DNA from: Lactarius indigo
Taxonomy: Eukaryota > Basidiomycota > Agaricomycetes > Russulales > Russulaceae
Assembly (NCBI GenBank): GCA_025766275.1
Contig: JAFKAC010000027.1
Span: forward strand, 558,001-622,000
Reading direction: 5' to 3'
Length of the DNA: 64,000 nucleotides
In this document: piece after piece, positions 1-8,036 of the stretch
Layout: every line of letters begins with the position of its first letter
How positions within the stretch are numbered: position 1 is the stretch's first letter
Translations under genes and position numbers: made by a program
The notes under the pieces: generated by a model
Seen by the model: the letters and a program-made list of their open reading frames with translations, nothing else
Database searches by the model: none
Told to the model about the DNA's origin: nothing

Positions 1-44
1 ATAGACCGGTCTACGAGATTTGGGTCAGTACGAAGCACCAGATT

Positions 45-586
45 TGTTGAGACGCGACTGTTAAAGTCACATGTCTCGTGGGATCTGATTGAGTCAGCCC
101 ACATACTATATATGGTATCTGTCCCTTATGGACTTATGGACACTCCGGACTCATACGGACCGCTTTTGTTTATCTTTATTGTTAGATCCACATATGGTTC
201 TTACTGTTCTTTCTATTGTTAAGATACCGGTATTGTCTGCTTTAGGCAGCTATTGTTCTCGGCCATCCAATGGCGTTTCTCACTCTGGCGCACAGACCAC
301 CTGTATTGTGTTTGGGTCACCAGTGCGCACAGACCATTATTAGCTAAGCATCCTGTATAAAAGGACTGCTGTTTACGCCTCTACACTTCAGAGTTCCTTC
401 TACCTCTGAAGTGTAAGTTCCTTCCTTACCTTACCTCTTTCACCTTTTACTCATAAGACGTTCTATAGAACTTGTCTGTCTCTAGGTGTGTAGTAATGGT
501 ATTAGAGTTCCTTCTACCTCTGAAGTAACTTGTCTGTCTCTAGCTATCCAAGCTTATCTCTTGCTTGTTAGTTCTGCGCTTCAACA
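45..586 (+). repeat. Solo LTR of the copia-1 family
   Basis: A 542-bp unit running from TGTTGAGACGCG to GCGCTTCAACA is flanked on both sides by the 5-bp duplication AGATT (40-44 and 587-591). It is nearly identical to the two LTRs of copia-1 (43385-43926 and 49689-50230, opposite strand); I noted about two differences. No internal region follows, so it is a solo LTR left by LTR-LTR recombination. A TATA box (TATAAAAGG, about 356-364) precedes a leader with a duplicated block (390-543). It sits in intronic sequence of a DUF6535 remnant. The 84-codon open frame inside it recurs in every LTR copy and is not taken as a gene. Confidence 0.93.
390..543 (+). other. LTR leader with intron-like spacer plus pre-spliced copy
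   Basis: Block A (390-412) is followed by a 56-nt spacer (413-468) that starts GTAAGT and ends TATAG. Then come block B (469-485, AACTTGTCTGTCTCTAG), an 18-nt linker (486-503), and A joined directly to B (504-526, 527-543). Removing the spacer as a GT-AG intron would give exactly the second A-B block. The same arrangement is found in copia-1 LTRs and, with different sequences, at 23551-23706. Whether the spacer is spliced is inferred from its ends only. Confidence 0.7.
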
Positions 587-591
587 AGATT

Positions 592-930
592 AAAAGAAAG
601 AGACGCACAAATATGAGGATCCCGTCGGCATCTGCTTTCCAGTTCCCGGCCATCTTCTTGTCCTCTTCCGTCGCCAGTTCCATGTACATCGAGAATATGG
701 GCCCGGAACCATCAACGAAATTAGATACATCGTGCGATGCTTGATTCTGTGCCGACGGAGGTGGGTACTGATAGTCGCCTATTTTGGCGGCAGTGAGGTG
801 AGAACTTTGGTGAGAACGGTAAGGATAGAGTCATGTCGGAGAACGGTACCTTCACCAAGTCCTGCGTTGGTTACGTTTCCTGCCTCGTCTGGAGGAGCTC
901 GGGACATTACAGTGAAGATTGTAGTGTGTC
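592..930 (-). pseudogene. DUF6535 gene remnant, 5' exons
   Basis: Read on the minus strand, about 602-770 encodes the N-terminal hallmark of the DUF6535 family, including NWKADADGILIF followed by a GTGCGT splice donor. The same exon and donor are seen in the complete copy at 60259-60428. The next exon, with the membrane segments, should lie to the left, but the solo LTR at 45-586 sits in the intron and the window ends. Positions 832-930 resemble the first exon and upstream region of the complete copy and of the copy split by the Plavaka-like element. It is a fragment in this window; whether the rest exists to the left cannot be seen. Confidence 0.7.
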
Positions 931-949
931 AATTGTTGTGGACGTAGGG

Positions 950-2210
950 TAAGGTGAGGTAGAACACTTGTGGAACGGCCAGAGCGACTGCCCTTAGCCC
1001 GGCATGCAGCACGCATGAGGCGATACCAGTTTGATCGAACCGCAAGCGCCTGGATCATTGGTTTGTCGCAAGGCATGTTGTTGCAAATTAGGCTACAGTG
1101 CTCGTATTGGTGCTTTCATACAATATTTTAAATTGCGTGGTAGGATCAATGCAAGGCGAAGACCTCTCCCGCTTGTAAGTAGAGTGTCCTATCAAAATTA
1201 CGGAGAATTATTGATTACTAGTGCTGAATTCAAACCGATTTACATAACCCTACACCCTAATCTTGTCGTACCGAGAGGTCCCAAGAAAGCTCGAGAGTCA
1301 GGCTATGGGTTCCACATGTGGCCAGTCTCCTGTCTGCGTCGCACCGACGTGACGCCGTCGAGAAGTGGCCGGAAGAGTGGGAGATCACGCGATCATGCCC
1401 TCAGACGAGAGCACCTTTTTGGGCTTGTTTTTGGGAGCACTTTGTGGCATCTTTCTTCCGAGGCGGGCAGCTGTGCGTCCCTTGCCTCTCTGTCTGTCTC
1501 ACCTGCTGACATGCTTCGCTCTCCATCCAGACCTGCGCAAGTCCTCTTGCTAAACCCACATTGCAGGCGATACTCGATACACAGCTGATCGCTGCAGCAC
1601 TGTCAGACCCCGACCATTTTCTCGACCCTCTCCTTAAAGTCAACGCTGTCCTCACTGTGCACACGCACTCGCCCTTCGTGCTCCTCCATATATTCTCAAG
1701 TGACGGGCTCCTGGCAGCAGGCGTACAATGTCCCCATCAGAGTATGGTACGCGTTGCCATGTCCGCAACCTGAGTAGGGCACTGGGTAGACGATGGTAAG
1801 TCTTCTCCCCACCCCCCACCAAATTCTTTTCCATTCTTTCTTCCTTGAAGCTACCAAATAAAAAGCAGTTCACGCCGGCTTGTTTAATGACAAGCCTCCG
1901 CAGATCTATTTGGTCCGCTGAAGTGAGTGATGTTGACCAAGCCGCTCTCAAGCGCCTCGCTGCACTCGCAGGCGTTCTCGACATCATCGCCTTCACCTGG
2001 CGCTGTAACGGGACAGTCGAGGTGCTGGTAGCGAAGGAGTTCGAGACTCATATGGTGGGATACACGTCGGTCCCAAATGTGCACAAGGACCTGTTGTTCT
2101 TGTCGTCGACAGCAGGAACATTCTCTCAACCATACACCACATACATGATTACTTGTACTCACCAACCCGCCATGTAACCTGCTACGAGTGCCCTGTTACT
2201 TAACCTCCTG
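950..2210 (+). pseudogene. eIF3m-like (PCI family) remnant 1
   Basis: The stretch has no long open frame but retains pieces recognisable by comparison with the four other copies (near 51780, 54290, 56120 and 62390). Around 1555-1700 the frame reads ILDTQLIAAALSD then a Leu-rich stretch, the position of the helical repeat before the PCI domain in eIF3m. Around 1865-1900 lies the remnant of the exon equivalent to RAGL in the PCI winged helix, preceded by an intron-like pyrimidine stretch. eIF3m is a subunit of translation initiation factor 3. Frameshifts and stops show this copy is not functional. The family assignment rests on recalled similarity. Confidence 0.5.
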
Positions 2211-2583
2211 CAACGTCCTTGTTCCCTCGCCTTCAAGTTAGAGTGCCCCCAACCAGTGCTGCTCTCAAAAAGAGATCCAATCGATTAGGTTTTGCAGACA
2301 CTATTGGAGCTTAAGATAAACACTGCCACCCCACCCGAGTGTACGCAGAGTCTTCTGTATCACTTCCGGGTCCGCCTATCAGCCTGCAGTGGGTCGGGGG
2401 GATTGGGACTTGTCACTCACATTTCCCCCAGCTACGCAGATTTACACATTTCGCCATAGTATTCGTACAACGTAATAGGAAGATACATACAGAAGACGAA
2501 GAAAAGTATCAGCGGTCAAGGACCTAATAAGAATATATATTGCACGTGCACATCTAGGGGATCGGGGGATACGTTAGACGATA

Positions 2584-3648
2584 TCATACTGACCATGTGA
2601 AGGTTGCGGAGGATGATTGATGATCTCCTGTATCCTCTGCACTAAGAGAGCACAATGACGGGCCTGCGATGGCTACGTCAGTAGCCAAAGAAGTGACGGC
2701 GACATTGGTGGAAGATCCGTGGAAGCCATAATATTTTCCGATCCCCCGAAGGGGGGCCAGTAGCGCCTCTTTCCACTGCACTGCCCTCTCCTTCGATAAC
2801 AGCGGCCGGATCAGGTGTAGGGGATAGTCGTGGACGACATGTGCGGGGAGAAGTGGGAGCCAGCGGCGACGAATGATGTCCTGGGGAAGAATATGCGTGG
2901 TCAGATGCAGTCACGAGAGTCTAAAAATGATCACGGACCTCCGAGGGGAATGTTGTCGAGAATATGGGTGAGAGATATGTAGCGACGGATCGCCTTAACC
3001 ACCTGAAGAAGTGCAGCGGCCTGCGATGTGCTGAACGGCGACGACGAAAATGTGGGACGACGATGCGAGGGTACAAAGATAACGAACAGGTCAATGTATA
3101 CCTATTGACCAATTTACCCCCAATCCAGCCCTTCTATTCCGTGTTGAAGGCGGAGAGGAGAAGAAGTGAACACGAACGCCGAAAGACGAAAAACGAAAAG
3201 ATCGGTGAAACGGTCCACTGACTGAATGCTCGGCGCGAGGGCCCCGTGAGTTTAGAACAGCTTTCGAGTGTCAGTTGACCGGGTGGATTGCACCAGCAGA
3301 CACGAGTGTACACACAAGTACGCAGAGCACGGGAAGCAAATATGAGCTCGAGCAACTTCACCTGAGATTTCTTGCGTTGGAAAAATCCGGAGGGATCAAA
3401 TCGTGTACTCGAATATGAGGATCCCGTCGGCATCCGCTTTCCAGTTCTCGGCCATCTTCTTCTCCTCTTCCGTCGCCATTTCCATGTGCATCGAAAAAAT
3501 AGGCCCGGAGCCATCGACAAAATTAGATGCGGCGTGTGATGCTTGATTTTGTGGGTACTGGTCACCTGTGAGTTGACGGCGGGCTAGATGAGAACGGAGA
3601 GGATAGAGTCAGGTAGGAAATCAGTACCTTCATGAAATCCTACGCCAG
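2584..3648 (-). pseudogene. DUF6535 gene remnant with deleted middle, split by a transposon
   Basis: On the minus strand, 3600-3404 encodes the DUF6535 N-terminal exon (VDGSGPIF, MEMATEEEKKMAENW, ADADGILIF). The expected splice donor after it is lost (GAGTAC instead of GTGCGT). Sequence at 2914-2584 resembles the C-terminal tail of the family. The four-helix membrane part that should lie between is missing. The first coding exon continues beyond the 47.6-kb insertion: its start codon is on the far side at 51331-51329 and the reading frame is continuous across the joined flanks. The copy is dead through deletion and insertion. Confidence 0.7.
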
Positions 3649-3689
3649 CATCAGGAAAAACCCCAACTGTAAATTGGGCTAATTTCGGT

Positions 3690-4685
3690 CCATCGAACCG
3701 AAAAAACAAATTTTAGCTCACTTTCATGTAATTTGTCGTATTGGTTATATTGGATATTTAAATTGGGGTCAACTGTTTGAATTGGCGCACACTTGTGCCC
3801 AATTTATGTGAATTCAGTGACCCAGTGTACGCTCTGGAAGTGAGCCAATGGGTACAGTTACATAGTTTCCGCACAAAGAGTGAAACATAAATAATATATC
3901 TCTAACAAGCCACGCGTCTTCATCACTTCGTCACTGTCGCCGCCTTGCCATCGTCGCTGTGGTCGTCACGGCTTTCCCCATTGTCATTGGGTTGACAGCA
4001 CTTATAGCAGTGTCGAGGTGGGGCGGCAACTGTCGGCGGTGTTGGGCAAGGGAGAGTAAGTGTGGACGCCATGGTCAGGGGTGGCGCAGTGTCGGGTGGT
4101 GTCGAGGTGGGGCGGTAACTGTCGATGGTGTCGGGGTCGCACAGGCAGATGGTGTGAGTGGTCATGGCGGTACAGGGAAAAGGATATCACGCGACTGGGA
4201 AAAGGGGTAAAACACGGAAAATCTGCCAGTGATTTGGTTATTGAAAAGGACTCGGACATAAACCTGTGGTTACTTCATGTATGGTACCTGAAGTCAATGT
4301 CCAAGTCAAAAATAATGTGGATGGAATGGTCAATGCGGGAAGATTAAATGAAGTTGAGTATGGGTAAAGGAAAGAGCGGCAAGGGGATAAGAGGGAGTAA
4401 AGAATCGCGGTTGGAAAAGAATGACGAGACACGATCAGAGAGGAATGGCGGATGGCATCAACTTAGATGAGGCAAACTAAGTCAAAAGGGTCAGAATTTG
4501 TTGGTACAGATCAAAGGAGATAGATGCACCTTATCCCAAAACAAAGAGACAACTATTTGAAGAAGCGTCGCCAGAAACGGCGGCGCGATGTTGGTCGCCC
4601 GGAAATGACGGTGTGGTCGTAGTTGCCAGATCGGGGGGAAATCCGTTGTTGTATGAAATACTGAGCAGTATAGAATGGTGATAAC
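3690..4685. other. Left arm of the Plavaka-like element, no gene recognised
   Basis: An AT-rich subterminal part (3690-3900) is followed by a GC-rich stretch (3910-4200) with a short direct repeat. GTCGAGGTGGGGCGG occurs at about 4013 and again at about 4102. A minus-strand frame ending at 3923 is compositionally biased (Thr/Pro/Ser) and is not supported as a gene. Nothing else recognisable was seen before the gypsy target site. Confidence 0.5.
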
Positions 4686-4690
4686 ATGCC

Positions 4691-5466
4691 TGTCACGGAC
4701 GCTCTATTTTCGCCTTATTTTTCTGTATTTTTACGGATTTATTTGGTGGAGATATGAGACTCTAACGTTGCGCTCAAACATCCAAGTCCTTATCATTAGA
4801 TATGATAAGATGGTTAGTCACGTGATGCCAACATGTGCACCCACAAGCACGTGACCCTGGGATAGTAACTTCCTTATCGGATGTTACCTCTTTAGGTCAC
4901 TTTCCTCATTAGTAAAGTAGTTTCTCATTGGACGATAAGCAGGGAACATTCTAGATAGTTCTAGACTACATTGTTGTAGGGTTATGACTCATAGATAAGG
5001 ACACGTCACTGTTCTGTCAGCGTTAATGACTGTGCATCAGTCAGCACAATAGATAACGCTATTATTAGACACGACGTGTCAGTGTCTGACTCATTACTAT
5101 TACACATACCTTTAGTAACAAGGTTCTATAGTAATTCGAACTCAGCCGCAGCATAGTATATAAACCCTCATGTAGCGTCCTGAGTGGAACTAACTTGTCC
5201 TCTTGGTTCTCCACTCAGGTGCGTATTCCCCTTGTACTTCCCTTACCTCTCCAATGTGAACTTGTCCTCTTGGTTCTCCACTCAGCGTGCCACAGCGTGA
5301 TCACCTGACCTTTGGACTTGAATAAAGTCCTCACGTGTGTCTACTCTCCGCTGTGACTGTACGTTCGGCGCGTGACTTGTCTCCGCGCTAGGCTTGGGTG
5401 TGCTCCCAGTTCAGTTCGCTAACCTTCACCTTGGTCTAGTTGTAAGCGATAAGTCATACCGCTACA
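4691..5466 (+). repeat. Gypsy 5' LTR
   Basis: 776 bp starting TGTCACGGACG and ending CCGCTACA. A TATA box lies at 5157-5164 (TATATAAA). A perfect 10-bp inverted repeat (CCTGAGTGGA with TCCACTCAGG, about 5179-5219) follows. A 27-bp direct repeat (5192-5218 and 5259-5285) is separated by 40 nt. The homologous 3' LTR is split into 14338-14358 and 27924-28668. Confidence 0.92.
5157..5164 (+). promoter_or_regulatory. TATA box of the gypsy LTR promoter
   Basis: TATATAAA within the U3 part of the LTR. A start 25-35 nt downstream would place the RNA 5' end at about 5187-5195, just where AACTTGTCCT begins. That matters for the self-priming model. Confidence 0.6.
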
Positions 5467-5468
5467 TT

Positions 5469-5479
5469 AGGACAAGTTC
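5469..5479 (+). other. Gypsy primer-binding site, probably self-primed
   Basis: AGGACAAGTTC, two bases after the LTR end, is the exact complement of GAACTTGTCCT at 5258-5268 (11 nt). It also complements AACTTGTCCT at 5192-5201 (10 nt) in the same LTR. The second site sits at the predicted 5' end of the RNA. This matches the self-priming known for Tf1/sushi-type chromoviruses, where the RNA 5' end folds onto the primer site. No tRNA 3'-end match (TGG-type) was seen here. Confidence 0.6.
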
Positions 5480-6809
5480 TTCCTTCACACGCCCCTTCAT
5501 TCTTACCGGCGTTTCTACTTCCCTTTCTAGGTGGTTGACGACCACAAGTCCCTTGTGTTATCCGCCTCACTCTTTGCCTGTGGACCTTCGTACGCAGAAT
5601 CTGCGCTATCTTGGTACAACTCTATTGTCCGTAAAATCGGCATAGATTGTGCTTGCCTATAGGCGTTCTATCTGGTCATCAGTAGAACGTTTGGGTACTG
5701 CTTGCAGAACTGGTCACCACGCCAGATAAGCTGCAAGTGGAAGAGAAGCCTGCCAGGCCTAGCCTGCGACAGCTGTACGCGAAGTAAGCAGAAAAGTTTG
5801 AGAGCGCTTCGGCGTGAGAGGCAGCCAATAGGTCGAGGAGACTGCGGCAGACAGCCTTGTGGCTCTACACATATCCCTACCCCATTCCTGAGTGTTCCGT
5901 TATCGCCGCAGCCTCGCGCAGTGTGAAACACCACTGTGTATTGGTCTTGCTTGATCGGACTCTCCAATCACCTTCGACTTAGCGTTTCGTGGTCGTCGTA
6001 ACACGTCGTCACATATTACCACCTCCCCTTCTTCAAACTGCCTTGCATATTTGCGAACGTTCGTCAGTGTCTTCGACGTATCTTCCGGAGGAGACAGGAA
6101 ACAGTCCTTCCTGTCCCAGCGCCCCCATCACCCCCACGTTCATACTTCACTCCAAACTTAGCCTCTGCTTCGGCATCGCTACACGTTCAGGGAGCAGGTC
6201 AATCGTTCACTGACCCAATCCCTTCACCCCGTTTTGCATCTCCAACTCCGACAGTAGCTTCGGAGCACTCTTATCACTCGGCGCACTCCTCCTCCAACGA
6301 AACACTCGTTGACGACCCCCACGCACCTCCTGTAGTTTATCAGCAAGAAGTCTTTGCTGGTGAAGAAGTCCACTACAGGTTCTCATTAGAAGGCGAACCA
6401 CAGAACGACGCGGAAGCATACGTCCGCGCCATTTATTACGACAGAGATTTTCGTTTCGCCCTTCTAGAACTTCACGGAGCATTCGGCCTTGTTGCCGGCA
6501 CCCCTTTCACCGTCCCTCAGCTGATCGCCTTTGCGGCAGCCCTAGTCCCCGAACTTTCTCCTCCCCCATCCGTCCACTCCCACGATAGCTCCGAAAGGGA
6601 AACAGAGAGCAGCTCAAGCTCAAGCTCAGTATCCCACAGGAGTAACGTCCAAGTACAGAACGATCCTCTCTAAAGAAGAAAAAGAGTGGATCAAGAACTT
6701 CGATAACTGGGACGACTTCAACGAAGACGAACAGCTTCGCCTCATCGAAGACAGACGGGAGTCGATTAAAAAGTACGAGGAAAGAAAAAGACAAGACGAA
6801 TTAGATAGG
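5480..6809 (+). other. Gypsy leader, with probable upstream part of gag
   Basis: The first kilobase has no clear gene. A 48-nt segment (5818-5865) is closely similar to a segment in the copia-2 leader. From about 6230 to 6680 one frame encodes plausible protein (AYVRAIYYDRDFRFALLELH, then a Ser-rich run). From about 6546 the gag frame itself is open upstream of its first Met and encodes ILSKEEKEWIKNFDNWDDFN. The two frames probably belong to one longer gag split by a shift near the repetitive Ser codons at about 6620-6640. This is inference. Confidence 0.5.
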
Positions 6810-8036
6810 ATGTCCGCCGCCGCCGCCGCTCCCCCCACACCAACAGCTCCTGCTCCGCCCCCAACTCTCAACAACTGCTTGCGCCTCATAAGTGATTTGG
6901 GCCAAGTAGTCGGCATACTTATGCAAAAGGTCACGGACTTGACCGCACAGGTTTCAGCAACCGCGGCCAAGCCCAGCCCTAAACACAAGGAAGTAGTGGC
7001 CCGTCCCAAAGCCTGGGATGGGAAAGGCAACTCTACAGATGCCCGTCACTTCCTTGCAGCCTTCCATAATTGGGCAGGCTCACAGCAGGACGCTATGAAC
7101 ACCTGGGACCCGGCCCAGGGCATGTACTTCCGGGCAGAAGACCGCTGGATTATGGCGGTTCTTAACCTTATGGAAGGGGAAGCCAAGTCATGGGCTCTCC
7201 CTTACCTCGAACAACTTCAGTCAAATAACATTCCGTTCGGTAGCTCTTGGGACGAGTTTGTCAAAGAGTTTAACCGACGGTTCTCGCCCCTCGACACCAC
7301 AGAAACAGCGAGGGAGCAGCTGAAGAAGACAAAACAGGGCCGCGGATCGGTTGCAGAGTACCGATCCGTGTTCAAACAGTACTCTGGACAGACTGGATGG
7401 TCAAAAGCAGACCTCCGCACCCGCTTCTACGACGGTCTCTCGGACCGCGTAAAAGATGCCTTAGCCTTGATGGACAAGGCCCACGTCGACTTCGACGACC
7501 TCAAACAGGTCTCACAATCGCTAGATCAGCGACTGAGACAGAGGGACTCAGAGAAGAAGGGCGGTTCGTCTAGCCAGTCGATCTTGCCTGCAGGCAAGCC
7601 GTCCGACCCAGACGCGATGCAAGTTGACGCATCACGTCAGCAAGGATCCGGCACGAGCAAGCCCGCATCCAGCGGAAAGACCCGGCAAGACTATCAAAAA
7701 CACATGCAAGGCAAGTGTTACGGGTGTGGTTCTAAGGACCACTCAAAGAAGGATGGAAACCACGAACGCGACGTGTGCCACCATTGTCAAAAGAGCGGAC
7801 ATAGGGCACCCGTCTGCATGCTCAAATTTATGGGGAAACCCGCCAAAGCGAAAGCTGCGGCCAGTAGCGAGGAGACCCCCTCCCAACCTTCTACCAGTCA
7901 GTCGGCGGCTTCCACCGCCCAATCAAGTAATCCCGCACCGCCCAAAGCCAATACGTCCCAGGCAGACGTGGCAAAGTTATTGGCGGCGCTCACAGCCCAA
8001 CAAGAGCAAATCAACGCTCTTAAAGCGGCTTTTTAG
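6810..8036 (+). CDS. gag: Gypsy Gag (capsid and nucleocapsid)
   Basis: 408 codons from the first Met in frame; the frame is open further upstream to about 6546, so the true N-terminus may be longer. Residues 1-20 are Ala/Pro-rich. About 70-200 is the retrotransposon Gag domain (PKAWDGKGNSTDARHFL, then RRFSPLDT). Residues 303-345 hold the nucleocapsid: a Cys-rich segment starting CYGCG and a CCHC knuckle CHHCQKSGHRAPVC that would bind the element's RNA. The C-terminus is Ser/Ala/Gln-rich. It should assemble virus-like particles in the cytoplasm. It ends in GCTTTTTAG, where the pol frame overlaps in -1. Confidence 0.85.
   Translation: MSAAAAAPPTPTAPAPPPTLNNCLRLISDLGQVVGILMQKVTDLTAQVSATAAKPSPKHKEVVARPKAWDGKGNSTDARHFLAAFHNWAGSQQDAMNTWDPAQGMYFRAEDRWIMAVLNLMEGEAKSWALPYLEQLQSNNIPFGSSWDEFVKEFNRRFSPLDTTETAREQLKKTKQGRGSVAEYRSVFKQYSGQTGWSKADLRTRFYDGLSDRVKDALALMDKAHVDFDDLKQVSQSLDQRLRQRDSEKKGGSSSQSILPAGKPSDPDAMQVDASRQQGSGTSKPASSGKTRQDYQKHMQGKCYGCGSKDHSKKDGNHERDVCHHCQKSGHRAPVCMLKFMGKPAKAKAAASSEETPSQPSTSQSAASTAQSSNPAPPKANTSQADVAKLLAALTAQQEQINALKAAF
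8024..8036 (+). promoter_or_regulatory. Candidate -1 frameshift window between gag and pol
   Basis: The pol frame has a stop at 8021-8023 and is open from 8024. Gag stops at 8034-8036. The only overlap is 13 nt and contains the T-run in GCTTTTTAG. A -1 slip of the TTT codon with the TAG stop in the next site would join gag to pol (first pol codon TTA, 8033). Slippage is inferred from the frame geometry. Confidence 0.55.

Noticed and set aside
89..343. 84-codon frame starting MSQPTYYIWYLSLMDLW, also at 23250, 43882 and 50186
   Set aside because: It recurs only because it lies in the U3 part of the repeated LTR, upstream of the TATA box; no coding signature was seen.
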